From: Amycolatopsis solani
GTDB lineage: Bacteria > Actinomycetota > Actinomycetes > Mycobacteriales > Pseudonocardiaceae
Assembly: GCF_033441515.1 (NCBI RefSeq)
Contig: NZ_JAWQJT010000001.1
Coordinates: forward strand, 1,798,001 to 1,862,000
DNA length: 64,000 bases
Direction: 5' to 3'
Below the pieces are notes generated by a model. It had not been told where the DNA came from. It saw only the letters and a program-made list of their open reading frames with translations, and searched no databases. Below, one piece after another: positions 8,574 to 17,003 of this stretch (positions within the stretch are counted from its first letter, which is position 1; each line of letters opens with the position of its first letter). The position numbers and the translations under genes were made by a program.

Positions 8574-8763
8574 CACCGGCCGCTGCTCAGGCGACTCGAC
8601 GAGCGCGCGATCGACTTCGTGCTGGGCGCTCGGCCGCTCGTCGCCGAACCTTCGGGAGGCCTATCGCCAGCGCTTCGGGAGCGCCGCGCTGACCGTCGGG
8701 CAGTTCACCGCCGGGCCGGCGGCGGACGTCGTCCTCCGGGATCTCGCCGGGATCATCGGCTGA
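8574..8763 (+). pseudogene. Frameshifted gene remnant, unknown family
   Basis: After the Lrp gene, one frame reads HRPLLRRLDERAIDFVLGAR and then loses sense near 8640, where the adjacent frame continues REAYRQRFGSAALTVGQF and ends DLAGIIG-stop at 8761-8763. Two coding-like segments in successive frames without a start codon suggest the decayed C-terminus of a gene. Its family was not recognised. The remnant overlaps the 3' end of the convergent sliding-clamp paralogue by 11 bp. Confidence 0.4.
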
Positions 8764-9814
8764 GCATCGGCATCAAGTAGTACGTCAGTTCCACCTCCCC
8801 CGGCTCCGCCGCCCGCAGGACGCACGCCCGCATTCCCGGCTGGATGGACAGCTCCACCCGCTCCCCGCCGAACGCCTGCAGTGCGTCGAGCAGGTAGCGC
8901 GCCTGGAACGACGGGGATGTCCGGCCGCCGCGGACGTCCGCCTTCAGGGTTTCCTCCGCTTCGCCCGTGTCCTGGCGGGCGCTCGCCAGGCGGACCTGGG
9001 CGTCGCCCACCTCCAGGGTCAGGACCCGGCGGTCCTCCGCGTACACGCCCACGCGGCGGATGGCCGCCGCCAGTGTGTCCGCCGGTAACGACACCGTCGT
9101 GTCGACCGAGCCCGAGTGGATCGAGTCCTCGGACAGGAAGCCCGCGTCCAGCACCGCCGTGGCGACCAGGCCGCCGGGCCAGCTCACGCCGAAGCGGCCC
9201 GGGCCGACGTGCAGACCCACCCTCCCGCGGGACTGGCGGGCCGCCTCCGCCAGCAGGGCCGCCGGGACCAGGACGTCCAGCTCACCGGGGGAGAGCAGGG
9301 GCAGGCGCGCCACCGCCATCCGGTAGCGGTCGGACGCCGTCAGCGTCAGCCGGTCGCCCGCCGCCTGGAGGCGGACGCCGGTGAACAGCGGGAGGGGGTC
9401 GTCCTTCGCCGCCGTGCCCGCGACGATCCGCAACGCCGAGGCGAACGCCGCACCGTCCACTTCGGACACTTGGGCGGGCGGGCCGCCGTCCGCCTCGGTG
9501 GCCGGGAGGAGAGGGAGCGCGAAGCGGGCGTTGTCCAGCCGCAGGGCCAGGCGGCTGCCTTCGACGACCAGGCGCACCAGCTCGGCGTCGAGCACCTTCA
9601 GCGTCTCCACCAGCGGCGCGGCCGGGACGACGACCGAACCGTCGGTGTGCGTGGTCGCCGGGCAGTCGAACCGGACGGTGAGATCCGGATCGCTGCCGTC
9701 GACCGTCAACCCGCTCGCGCCGGCCCGCAGCCGCAGCCCGGCGCGGGCAGGCAGCAGGCGCGAAGCAGCGGAGACGGCCGCCGAGAGGCGGTGGGCAGGA
9801 GCGGTGACGTCCAT
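8753..9814 (-). CDS. DNA polymerase III beta-clamp paralogue
   Basis: The 353-residue protein has the three-domain repetitive beta-alpha-beta pattern of DnaN: VVPAAPLVETLKVLD in domain 1, PLFTGVRLQAAGDRLTLTASDRYRMAV in domain 2, and a C-terminal YYLMPML like the clamp's terminal strand. The FTGV-x-ASD-YRM block is characteristic of DnaN. It lacks the dnaA/recF neighbourhood of the main clamp gene, so it is a second, accessory clamp. TAGCTT (9822-9827) ends seven bases before the ATG at 9814, so a leaderless start is favoured over the in-frame TTG at 9844. Whether it is processive or binds partners is unknown. Confidence 0.8.
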   Translation of the reverse strand: MDVTAPAHRLSAAVSAASRLLPARAGLRLRAGASGLTVDGSDPDLTVRFDCPATTHTDGSVVVPAAPLVETLKVLDAELVRLVVEGSRLALRLDNARFALPLLPATEADGGPPAQVSEVDGAAFASALRIVAGTAAKDDPLPLFTGVRLQAAGDRLTLTASDRYRMAVARLPLLSPGELDVLVPAALLAEAARQSRGRVGLHVGPGRFGVSWPGGLVATAVLDAGFLSEDSIHSGSVDTTVSLPADTLAAAIRRVGVYAEDRRVLTLEVGDAQVRLASARQDTGEAEETLKADVRGGRTSPSFQARYLLDALQAFGGERVELSIQPGMRACVLRAAEPGEVELTYYLMPMLSR

Positions 9815-9884
9815 GCCCGCCAAGCTAGCGACCACCACCGACAAAAACCGCGCCGCAAGCCGCTGACCTACGCAGACGCCGAGG

Positions 9885-11150
9885 TCAGTGGCCGGCGCCG
9901 ACCAACGCGGGCGAGGTGGCCGTCGCCGGCTGGGCGACCGGGCGGACCGTTCCGCGCAGGAGCCAGACCGCCGCCGCGAGCACCACCCCGGCCACGCTCG
10001 CCGCCAGGAACGCCGGGCCCGGGCCCGCGTGCTCGACGATGTAGCCGCTGATCGACTGGCCGCCGGCCAGCCCCAGCGTGACCGCCGTCAGCACCCAGCC
10101 GAACGCTTCGGCCGCGGTGCCGGACGGGGCGACCAGCTCGATCGCCGCCGAGTGCGCCGTCGACTGCGGTGTGATCAGCGCGCCCGCGAGCAGCATCATC
10201 AGGGCCAGCCCCCACAGCGAGGACGGCCAGGCGAGCAGCGCCACCAGTGCACCGAAGCCGCCGAGCAGCGCCGGCAGGCGCAGGCCCAGCTTCCGCGGCC
10301 ACGGGCGCAGGCTGTACGCGACGCCGAACGCGACCGAGCTCAGCGACCACGCCGACAGCAGCAACCCGCCGAACGAGGGAGCACCGGCCTCGGTGGCCGA
10401 CGCCGGCACGGCGACCTCGACGAACCCGATCACCACGCCGAAGCCGAGCGCGGCGAGCGCCAGCGTCCGCATGCCCGGGCTCGCCAGCGCGCCCAGCAGG
10501 GAGCCGGACGAAGCCGGCGAAGGCCCCCAGGCCCGCACCGCGGGGCTCAGCGCGAACAGCACCGCGCCGGTGAACTGCAGCGCGACGCCCAGCACCAGGC
10601 CGGTTCCCGCCCACGGCGCCAGCACCAGCAGCCCGGCGACACCGGGGCCGAGGATGAAGAAGACCTCCATGCTGATCGCCTCGTAGGAGAACGCCGCGTT
10701 GCGCGCGCCACCCGGCGGGAGCAGTCGTGTCCACAGTGCCCGCGACGCCGACCCGACCATCGGTTCCGACAGCCCGGTGACCGCGCCCAGTGCGACGAGC
10801 ACGGGCGTCGCCGCATGCGACTCGATCGCCGTCACGAGCGCCGTCATCGCGAGCGCCGACAGCAGCGCGACGACGAGCAGCGGCCGTGTCGGCCCGAACC
10901 GGTCGATCAGCTTGCCCTGCACGACGGCGCCGATCGACACCCCGACGAGTGAACCGGCCGAGACGAGCCCGGCAGCGGCGAAGGAACCGGTCTCGCGCTG
11001 GACGTAGAGCAGGGCCGAGATGCCGATCATGGCGATCGGCAGGCGGGCGAGCACGGACGCGACGGCGGGCCGCCGGGCCGCGCGGGTCGTCAGCGCGGTG
11101 CGGTAGTCGGCGAGGGACGTACGGCTTTCGTGGGAGGCAGACTGGGACAC
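9885..11150 (-). CDS. MFS transporter
   Basis: The 421-residue protein shows twelve hydrophobic segments and MFS patterns such as GKLIDRFGPTRPLLVV (the loop 2-3 motif A region). An exporter role, for drug or metabolite efflux, is typical of such genes next to a palindromic operator. GTG 11150 is the start. A perfect palindrome lies upstream (11172-11187), suggesting local transcriptional control, but no regulator gene is adjacent. The substrate is unknown. Confidence 0.8.
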   Translation of the reverse strand: MSQSASHESRTSLADYRTALTTRAARRPAVASVLARLPIAMIGISALLYVQRETGSFAAAGLVSAGSLVGVSIGAVVQGKLIDRFGPTRPLLVVALLSALAMTALVTAIESHAATPVLVALGAVTGLSEPMVGSASRALWTRLLPPGGARNAAFSYEAISMEVFFILGPGVAGLLVLAPWAGTGLVLGVALQFTGAVLFALSPAVRAWGPSPASSGSLLGALASPGMRTLALAALGFGVVIGFVEVAVPASATEAGAPSFGGLLLSAWSLSSVAFGVAYSLRPWPRKLGLRLPALLGGFGALVALLAWPSSLWGLALMMLLAGALITPQSTAHSAAIELVAPSGTAAEAFGWVLTAVTLGLAGGQSISGYIVEHAGPGPAFLAASVAGVVLAAAVWLLRGTVRPVAQPATATSPALVGAGH

Positions 11151-11152
11151 GC

Positions 11153-11187
11153 GTACCAGTATGGCGCAGAGTGGTACGTGAGTACCA
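11153..11187 (-). promoter_or_regulatory. Candidate operator upstream of MFS gene
   Basis: TGGTAC (11172-11177), four bases and GTACCA (11182-11187) form a perfect inverted repeat, and a further half-site GTACCAGT lies at 11153-11160, close to the start of the MFS gene. This arrangement suits a dimeric repressor of the TetR or MarR class. No cognate regulator is encoded next to it. Confidence 0.45.
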
Positions 11188-11430
11188 GTTATTTACGGGT
11201 CAGCTGCGTCACCAGGTCTCGATCGGGTAACAGTCGAGATATTCTCCGTGGACTCCTGCAACGAAACGACCCTGACCGCGTCCTTGAGAGTGAATGGCCT
11301 TGAATTCGTGGGTATGGGCCGTGATGGTTGAACAACAGCACAGAACCCAGCTCCCTCCGGCATATGGGTCGGGGCCTGGTCCGGAGGGCGGGGAGCGCGG
11401 ATCGTCGGGGGATGGTCCGCGCGACAAACG

Positions 11431-11476
11431 AAGAGCCGGTGCGCCACGTCGGGGGTGGCGCCCGGCTCTTTGTTTT
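11431..11476 (+). terminator. Intrinsic terminator, plus strand
   Basis: AAGAGCCG...CGCCAC pairs with GTGGCG...CGGCTCTT around a short loop and is followed by TGTTTT, giving a good intrinsic terminator that reads in the plus direction. No annotated plus-strand gene lies upstream in the intergenic region, hence the suspicion of an sRNA. Confidence 0.6.
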
Positions 11477-11505
11477 GATCAAGCACCGTGTTTTACCAAG
11501 ACAAA

Positions 11506-11531
11506 GGCCCCCTCACCGAGGTGAGGGGGCC
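11506..11531 (-). terminator. crp terminator
   Basis: GGCCCCCTCAC (11506-11516) and GTGAGGGGGCC (11521-11531) form an 11-bp perfect stem with a 4-nt loop. On the minus strand it is followed by TTTGTCTT, just downstream of the crp stop. Confidence 0.8.
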
Positions 11532-11549
11532 TTCGACGTCTGAAGGGAC

Positions 11550-12224
11550 TCAGCGAGCGCGGCGAGCCAGGCGCTCCGGGTCCAGGATCAGCACGCTCTT
11601 GCCTTCGAGCCGCAGCCAGCCGCGGTGGGCGAAGTCGGCGAGGGCCTTGTTGACGGTCTCGCGGGACGCGCCGACGTACTGGGCGATCTCTTCCTGCGTC
11701 AGGTCGTGCGTGACCCGCAGCAGGCCGGCCTCCTGGCTGCCGAACCGCTGCGCGAGCTGCAGCAGCGCGCGCGCCACGCGGCCGGGGACGTCGGTGAAGA
11801 TCAGTTCCGCGACCATGTTGTTCGTCCGGCGCAGGCGGCGCGCGACCACGCGCAGCAGCTGCTCGGCGATCTCCGGGCGGGTCGAGATCCACTGGCGCAG
11901 GGCCGGGCGGTCCATGGTGACCGCGCGGACCTCGGTGACCGTGGTCGCGCTCGACGTCCGGGGGCCCGGGTCGAAGATGGACAGCTCGCCGAACATGTCC
12001 GACGGGCCGAAGATGCCCAGCAGGTTCTCGCGCCCGTCCGGGGACTTGCGGCCGATCTTCACCTTGCCGGACTGGATGATGTACAGCTTGTCGCCGGGTT
12101 CACCCTCGTTGAAGATGACGTGGCCGCGGGGGAACTCCACGGATTCCAAGGTCTGGGCCAGCGCCTCCGCCGCTGCCGGCTCCACACCCTGGAAAATGCC
12201 CGCACGGGCCAGGGTTTCATCCAC
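11550..12224 (-). CDS. crp: Crp/Fnr family transcription regulator
   Basis: The 224-residue protein has an N-terminal cyclic-nucleotide binding beta-roll ([22 protein letters not shown] with the phosphate-binding FGELSxx...RxxxA segment around residues 76-95), a long dimerisation helix and a C-terminal winged HTH with [21 protein letters not shown] (about 168-188). It matches the actinobacterial Crp/GlxR group (Rv3676), a global regulator that binds cAMP. It sits at the same syntenic position. Its promoter region holds a GTGA-N6-TCAC palindrome, consistent with autoregulation. Confidence 0.95.
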   Translation of the reverse strand: MDETLARAGIFQGVEPAAAEALAQTLESVEFPRGHVIFNEGEPGDKLYIIQSGKVKIGRKSPDGRENLLGIFGPSDMFGELSIFDPGPRTSSATTVTEVRAVTMDRPALRQWISTRPEIAEQLLRVVARRLRRTNNMVAELIFTDVPGRVARALLQLAQRFGSQEAGLLRVTHDLTQEEIAQYVGASRETVNKALADFAHRGWLRLEGKSVLILDPERLARRAR

Positions 12225-12277
12225 CTCGGGTGCCTCCTCGTCGAGAAACGTTCACGCGCTCCCTGGGCTGGAAGAGC

Positions 12278-12306
12278 GTGACGCCGATCACTTGCGCGTC
12301 AGTCTA
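12278..12306 (-). promoter_or_regulatory. crp promoter with candidate Crp site
   Basis: TAGACT (12301-12306, minus strand) is a good -10. GTGA-CGCCGA-TCAC (12278-12291) matches the Crp consensus half-sites and lies just downstream of the predicted start near 12294, so bound Crp should repress its own gene. The leader to the ATG at 12224 is about 70 nt. Confidence 0.6.
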
Positions 12307-12373
12307 GGGCGTACTCCCGAGATCGCCCGTCGGACGCGCGGCCCGCCGAAACGATCTCGTTCGAACGTGGAGC

Positions 12374-12625
12374 CTAACTCCGCACGCGACGCGCGCGTAG
12401 CCTGGCTGCCCGTCCGCCCAGCCTACGGAGCCGGAACAGCTCGAGGGCCCGGCCGATGCCGTGCCCGTAGAGCGCCCTGACTTCGTTGGGCTGCGCCTGC
12501 TCGAGGAACTCTTCGACCTCGTTCTCCTGCACCGCGACGTGCTTGAGCCTGCTTTCGACGCGCTCCATGAAGAGCGCGAAGAACATGATCACGAGGGGGA
12601 CCAGGATGACGAACCAGACAGTCAT
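12374..12625 (-). CDS. Small membrane protein (Rv3675-like position)
   Basis: This 83-residue protein starts with a transmembrane segment (VWFVILVPLVIMFFALFM, about residues 3-20) followed by a charged cytoplasmic tail with an acidic VQENEVEEFLEQ stretch and an Arg-rich end. The topology suggests a single-span inner-membrane protein of unknown role. ATG 12625 is preferred; an in-frame GTG at 12643 would add six residues. Its position beside crp and nth matches a small membrane-protein gene in mycobacteria. Confidence 0.6.
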   Translation of the reverse strand: MTVWFVILVPLVIMFFALFMERVESRLKHVAVQENEVEEFLEQAQPNEVRALYGHGIGRALELFRLRRLGGRAARLRARRVRS

Positions 12626-12773
12626 GACCGGACCCCGAAACACTCAGTGAAAAGCATCTACTCCAGATCCTCGCTCATGGCGGCCGGAAAACTGCGCCGA
12701 GGTGGTGCTCTGGCGTGTCGGTGTCCACCGGTGCACTGACCGGCCCGTCCGACGGCGCCCGTAGGCTATCGGG

Positions 12774-13535
12774 GTGCCTCCTGCCACCACGAACGCCCCC
12801 CGTGAGGGCGCTGGTGAAAGCCGATTGGCTCTGGTGAGACGCGCCAGGCGGATGAAGCGTTGCTTGGACGACGTGTATCCCGGCGCCCACTGTGAGCTCG
12901 ACTTCACCACACCCCTGGAACTGCTGGTCGCGGTCGTCCTGTCCGCGCAAACCACCGACGTCCGGGTGAACCTCGTCACGCCCGCGCTGTTCAAGCGGTA
13001 CCGGACCGCCGCCGATTACGCGGGCGCCGACCGCACCGAACTGGAGGAGTACCTCCGGAGCACCGGCTTCTACCGGGCCAAGGCGAACTCCGTGATGGGG
13101 CTCGGCGCGGCGCTGGTCGAGCGCTTCGGCGGCGAGGTGCCGGCCAAGCTCGACGACCTCGTCACCCTGCCCGGCGTCGGCCGCAAGACCGCCAACGTCG
13201 TGCTCGGGAACGCCTTCGACGTCCCCGGCATCACCGTCGACACGCACTTCGGCCGGCTGGTCCGGCGCTGGGGCTGGACGGCGGAGGAGGACCCGGTCAA
13301 GGTCGAGCACGCGATCGGCGAGCTGATCCCCCGCAAGGAGTGGACGATGCTCTCGCACCGGGTGATCTTCCACGGCCGCCGCGTCTGCCACGCCAAGAAG
13401 CCCGCCTGCGGCGCCTGCCCGCTCGCCAGGGACTGCCCGTCGTACGGCACCGGCCCGACCGGCTTCGAGGAAGCCGCGAAACTGGTCAAAGGCGAGGAAA
13501 AGGACCACATCCTGGCGCTGGCGGCGCCCCGGTGA
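12774..13535 (+). CDS. nth: Endonuclease III
   Basis: The 253-residue protein has the endonuclease III layout: helix-hairpin-helix [12 protein letters not shown] (about 132-143) with the catalytic Lys in [13 protein letters not shown] with the catalytic Asp (about 155), and a C-terminal 4Fe-4S motif C-x6-C-x2-C-x5-C ([17 protein letters not shown]). It excises oxidised pyrimidines and cuts AP sites in base excision repair. TAGGCT (12762-12767) is six bases before GTG 12774, so a leaderless start is likely. The stop overlaps the next gene, heading a four-gene operon. Confidence 0.95.
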   Translation: MPPATTNAPREGAGESRLALVRRARRMKRCLDDVYPGAHCELDFTTPLELLVAVVLSAQTTDVRVNLVTPALFKRYRTAADYAGADRTELEEYLRSTGFYRAKANSVMGLGAALVERFGGEVPAKLDDLVTLPGVGRKTANVVLGNAFDVPGITVDTHFGRLVRRWGWTAEEDPVKVEHAIGELIPRKEWTMLSHRVIFHGRRVCHAKKPACGACPLARDCPSYGTGPTGFEEAAKLVKGEEKDHILALAAPR

Positions 13536-14131
13536 CGAGAGTCACCAAGTGGGCGCTGGCCGCGGCGGTGCTGGCGGTCGCGCTGATCGTCGCGCTGCTG
13601 CCCCGCGGGGGTGGCGACACCGCCGCGAAGCCGGCCGAGGACCTGGGCCCGGCCCGGTCCGCGGCGGCGCTCCAGCCGTGTCCCGCGCCGGGCGCCGGCA
13701 AGCCGGTGAAGCAGCTCGAAGGCGTCCGGGCGGACTGCCTCGGCGACGGCGCGAGCGTCGACGTCGGCCAGGCGCTCGCCGGGGCTCCGGTGCTGGTCAA
13801 CGTGTGGGCGTCGTGGTGCCAGCCGTGCCGCACCGAGCTGCCCGTGCTCCAGGAGTACGCGAAGCAGCCGGGTGCCGTGCGCGTGCTCGGCGTCCAGGTG
13901 CAGAGCCCGGCGAAGGACGGCTTGGACCTCCTCGCGAGGCTGGGCGTGCACCTCCCGTCGGTGTTCGACGGGGACGGCGGCACCGGCCCGGTCCGGACGG
14001 CGCTCGAGGTGCCCTCGGCGCTCCCGGCGTCCTACCTGGTCACCGCGGCCGGCGAGGTCCGGTTCATCGCGAATCCCCGCACCTTCGGGAACACTGACCA
14101 GGTGCGCGCGGCAGTCGAGGGAGCATCGTGA
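13532..14131 (+). CDS. TlpA/ResA-like membrane-anchored thioredoxin
   Basis: The 199-residue protein has an N-terminal signal anchor ([18 protein letters not shown]) and an extracytoplasmic thioredoxin domain with the active site WCQPC (about residues 91-95) in [14 protein letters not shown]. This matches Rv3673c-like proteins in the nth operon. It probably reduces or isomerises disulfides outside the membrane, possibly for cytochrome maturation. GTG 13532 overlaps the nth stop (GTGA). A cis-Pro segment is present near the C-terminus in [10 protein letters not shown]. Confidence 0.85.
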   Translation: MTRVTKWALAAAVLAVALIVALLPRGGGDTAAKPAEDLGPARSAAALQPCPAPGAGKPVKQLEGVRADCLGDGASVDVGQALAGAPVLVNVWASWCQPCRTELPVLQEYAKQPGAVRVLGVQVQSPAKDGLDLLARLGVHLPSVFDGDGGTGPVRTALEVPSALPASYLVTAAGEVRFIANPRTFGNTDQVRAAVEGAS

Positions 14132-14826
14132 TCGGACCACTGGTCGAGCCGGAGTCGGTGCCCGAGTGGCTGCGGCCGCTGGTCAAGGTGAGCGGCGAGG
14201 TCGACTCGAAGACGTTCACGCGGTTCAGCCCGCCCGAAGCGGCGTACACGCGTGCCGCGGCGGTCCTCATCCTCTTCGGCGAGCGCGAAGCCGACGGCGA
14301 ACCCGACGTCCTCCTGCAGCGGCGCGCCGACACCCTCGGCTCGCACGCCGGGCAGGTCTCGTTCCCGGGCGGCGGCGCCGAGGAGGGCGACGGCGGCCCG
14401 ATCGGCACCGCGCTGCGCGAGGCCGAGGAGGAGACCGGGGTCGTCCCGTCCGGCGTCCGGCCGGTCGCGGTGCTGCCGGAGCTGTTCGTCCCGGTGTCCG
14501 GGTTCGCGGTGACGCCGGTGCTGGCGCACTGGGCGGAGCCGTCGCCGGTGCACGCGGTGGACCCGGCCGAGACGGCGTCCGTCGCCCGGGTGGCCGTCGC
14601 CGACCTGGTCGACCCGGCGAACCGGTTCACGGTCAAGAAGGCCGGCGCGCCGTGGAAGGGGCCGGCCTTCGAGGTCAGCGGCCTGTTCGTGTGGGGGTTC
14701 ACCGCCGGGTTGCTGTCCGTCCTGCTGAGCCTGGGAGGCTGGGAGCGCGAATGGGACCCGGGCGACGTCCGGGACCTCGACGAGGCGCTGGCCGCGTACC
14801 GAGCACGCGTCCTGAACGAGGGGTGA
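14128..14826 (+). CDS. CoA pyrophosphatase-type Nudix hydrolase
   Basis: The 232-residue product shows a full Nudix box, SFPGGGAEEGDGGPIGTALREAEEETGVV in effect, with the G-x5-E-x7-REUxEExGU pattern spanning about residues 85-112, and the CoA-specific LLQRRADTLGSHAGQVSFPGG leader block. It is therefore likely to cleave CoA or its derivatives to 3',5'-ADP and 4'-phosphopantetheine, like NudL. GTG 14128 overlaps the thioredoxin stop, so translation is coupled. It precedes marP by 4 bp. Confidence 0.85.
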   Translation: MIGPLVEPESVPEWLRPLVKVSGEVDSKTFTRFSPPEAAYTRAAAVLILFGEREADGEPDVLLQRRADTLGSHAGQVSFPGGGAEEGDGGPIGTALREAEEETGVVPSGVRPVAVLPELFVPVSGFAVTPVLAHWAEPSPVHAVDPAETASVARVAVADLVDPANRFTVKKAGAPWKGPAFEVSGLFVWGFTAGLLSVLLSLGGWEREWDPGDVRDLDEALAAYRARVLNEG

Positions 14827-14830
14827 CACC

Positions 14831-16015
14831 GTGAACTGGGTCGATGTGCTGGTCCTGCTGCTGGCCCTGCTGGCGGCGGTGTCCGGTGCGTACCAGGGCG
14901 TGATCATCGCGCTGCCGTCGCTGGTCGGCGTCGTGCTCGGCGCGATCGTCGGCATCAAGCTGGCGCCGGTGGTGGTCTCGTTCTTCGACGACCCGGTGTG
15001 GAAGGTCGCCTTCGCGGTCGCGACCGTCGTGTTCCTGGTCGCGTTCGGCGAGGCGATCGGCGTCTACGTGGGCCGCAAGCTCCGGCAGAAGATCCGGCCG
15101 GACAAGCTCTCCGGCGTCGACAAGACGCTCGGCGCGGTCGTGCAGGCCGTGGTCGTCTTCGTGGTCGCGTGGCTGATCGCGACGCCGCTGACCACCGTGT
15201 CCGGCCTGCCGGGCCTGGCCAAGGCGATCAACGGCTCGGTGGTGCTCGGCAAGGTCAACGACGCGATGCCGGAGGCCGCGCAGGGCTTCCCGAGCCAGCT
15301 GCGCAAGCTGCTCGACGCGTCCGGTTTCCCGTCGATCATGGATCCGTTCGAGAAGGCGCCGACCGCGGACACCTCGCCGCCGGACCCCGCCTTGCAGAGC
15401 AGCGGGACCGTCCAGCAGCTGCACGGCAGCGTGGTCAAGATCCGCGGCAGCGCCAGCTCGTGCTCGCGGTCCCTCGAAGGCAGCGGGTTCGTGATCTCGC
15501 CGCAGCGGGTGATGACGAACGCGCACGTCGTGGCCGGCACGGACACCGTCGGCATCGAGACGACCCAGGGCGACTACCCGGCCCGTGTCGTCTACTTCGA
15601 CCCGGAGGTCGACATCGCGGTGCTGGCCGTGCCGCGGCTGCGCGCCGAGCCGCTGCAGTTCGCCCCGGAAACGGCGCGGGCGGGCGACAGCGCGATCGTG
15701 CTCGGCTACCCGCTCGACGGCCCGTACCGGGCGACGCCGGCCCGCGTGCGCGGCCGGATCAACCTGCGCGGCCCGGACATCTACGAGGCCAACACCGTCC
15801 AGCGGGACGTCTTCACGGTCCGCGCGGAGATCCGCAGCGGCAACTCGGGCGGCCCGATGGTGACCCCGGACGGCAAGGTCATCGGCGTCGTCTTCGGCGC
15901 GGCGGTGGAGGACCCGGAGACGGGCTTCACGCTGACGGCCGAGCAGGTCCGCGCCGAGGTCGACGCGGCGCCGTCGCAGACGTCGAACGTGTCGACCGGC
16001 TCCTGCGCCGCCTAA
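14831..16015 (+). CDS. marP: MarP-like membrane serine protease
   Basis: The 394-residue protein has four N-terminal transmembrane segments (within about residues 1-125) and an extracytoplasmic chymotrypsin-type protease domain. The catalytic triad is His232 (TNAHVVAG), Asp261 (DIAVLAV) and Ser339 (GNSGGP). Cys211 and Cys392 occupy the positions of the regulatory disulfide known in M. tuberculosis MarP (Rv3671c), required for acid and oxidative stress resistance. The position after the CoA-Nudix gene matches mycobacteria. Its convergent neighbour's 3' end overlaps by 4 bp. Confidence 0.92.
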   Translation: MNWVDVLVLLLALLAAVSGAYQGVIIALPSLVGVVLGAIVGIKLAPVVVSFFDDPVWKVAFAVATVVFLVAFGEAIGVYVGRKLRQKIRPDKLSGVDKTLGAVVQAVVVFVVAWLIATPLTTVSGLPGLAKAINGSVVLGKVNDAMPEAAQGFPSQLRKLLDASGFPSIMDPFEKAPTADTSPPDPALQSSGTVQQLHGSVVKIRGSASSCSRSLEGSGFVISPQRVMTNAHVVAGTDTVGIETTQGDYPARVVYFDPEVDIAVLAVPRLRAEPLQFAPETARAGDSAIVLGYPLDGPYRATPARVRGRINLRGPDIYEANTVQRDVFTVRAEIRSGNSGGPMVTPDGKVIGVVFGAAVEDPETGFTLTAEQVRAEVDAAPSQTSNVSTGSCAA

Positions 16016-16893
16016 CGCCCGTAGCGCAGGGCGAGGCCGTCGAGCAGCGCCCGCATGCCCGACTCGAAGATGTCGTCGAGGACCAGGTCGTAGCCGGTCT
16101 CGGTCAGGTCCGCGAGCATGCGGGCGAACGTCGGGTGCCCGGCCGCCATCGCCGCGACGGCCGGCCCCTGGTGGTCCATCCAGTCGTCCCCGGTCAGCCC
16201 GGACGACGCCAGCGCGCTCTGTTCGCGTTCCAGGTGGACCGCCATGCCCTGGACGTGGCTGAAGAACAGGACGTGCAGGTCGCACAGGGTCGCGGCGTCG
16301 ACCCCGAGCTCGGACAGCGCGGACAGCGCCCACTCGCCGTGGGTGGCGAGGTTGCGCAGGGGCAGCGGCCGCGTGATCGGCCCGAGCTGGGCCAGCCAGG
16401 GGTGGCGTTTGAAGAGCGACCAGAGCGTGCGGCCGCCGAGCGTCAGCCGTTCGCGCCAGTCGCCCGACTGCTTCGCCGGATAGCCGCGCTCGCCGAACGC
16501 GGCGTCGGCCATGAGCAGCACCAGCTCGTCCCGGCCGCGCACGTACCGGTACGGCGCCATCGGGGCGACCCCGAGCCGGGCCGCGACCCCGCGCATCGAC
16601 AGCGCGCCGAGCCCCTCGGCGTCGGCGATGTCGATGGCCGTGCGCACGAGCCGGTCGCGGGTCAGCCCGCGCTGGCTGCCGCGGCTTTCGCGGCCGGCGA
16701 CGACCGTCCCCGACCGCGGCTCCGCGCGGATGACGCCTTCCTGCCCCAGCAGCGCGAGTGCCTTGGCCGCGGTCGCCATGGCGACGCCGTGGTCGGCCGC
16801 GAGCCGCCGGGTCGACGGCACCCGCGCACCCGGCGACAGCTCGCCCCGCGCGATCCGGCCGCGCAGCTCGTCGGCGATGGCCACGTACTTCAC
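16012..16893 (-). CDS. GntR-TetR fusion transcription regulator
   Basis: The 293-residue protein joins a GntR-type winged HTH (residues about 1-68, VPSTRRLAADHGVAMATAAKALALL) to a TetR module (about 75-290) with its own HTH ISIMRGVAARLGVAPMAPYRYV and a TetR_C-like ligand domain rich in helices. Such fusions occur in actinomycetes near oxidoreductase and efflux genes. GTG 16893 is preceded by GGGAG. It is divergent from the FAD monooxygenase gene at 17004, and two copies of CTAGTACAG lie between them, so it probably represses both. Confidence 0.85.
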   Translation of the reverse strand: MKYVAIADELRGRIARGELSPGARVPSTRRLAADHGVAMATAAKALALLGQEGVIRAEPRSGTVVAGRESRGSQRGLTRDRLVRTAIDIADAEGLGALSMRGVAARLGVAPMAPYRYVRGRDELVLLMADAAFGERGYPAKQSGDWRERLTLGGRTLWSLFKRHPWLAQLGPITRPLPLRNLATHGEWALSALSELGVDAATLCDLHVLFFSHVQGMAVHLEREQSALASSGLTGDDWMDHQGPAVAAMAAGHPTFARMLADLTETGYDLVLDDIFESGMRALLDGLALRYGR

Positions 16894-16907
16894 GACTTCT
16901 CCCTGAC

Positions 16908-16940
16908 CTAGTACAGCGGGCCATCTGTGCTAGTACAGAT
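16908..16940. promoter_or_regulatory. Candidate operator for GntR-TetR regulator
   Basis: The motif CTAGTACAG appears at 16908-16916 and 16930-16938, 22 bp apart, about two helical turns. The second copy sits inside an imperfect palindrome, ATCTGT-GCTAGT-ACAGAT (16923-16940). It lies between divergent starts, as expected for an operator controlling both genes. Confidence 0.55.
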
Positions 16941-17003
16941 TTGCCGCTTGAACTGTGTGAACTCCACTGTGGTGCCAACAAGTGTACGACTCTGGAGGAA
17001 CCA

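Larger units (their letters stand above)
11188..11549. other. Intergenic stretch between MFS and crp genes
   Basis: No gene is called here. Several short open frames exist on both strands, but they have mixed third-base composition and no ribosome binding sites. Two hairpins near the right side, one facing each way, are listed separately. Because the plus-facing hairpin needs a plus-strand transcript, a small RNA between about 11240 and 11476 is possible. Confidence 0.5.

Noticed and set aside
11209..11427. A 72-codon frame on the minus strand between the MFS and crp genes
   Set aside because: Mixed third-base composition, TTG start without ribosome binding site, and location downstream of the crp terminator argue against coding.
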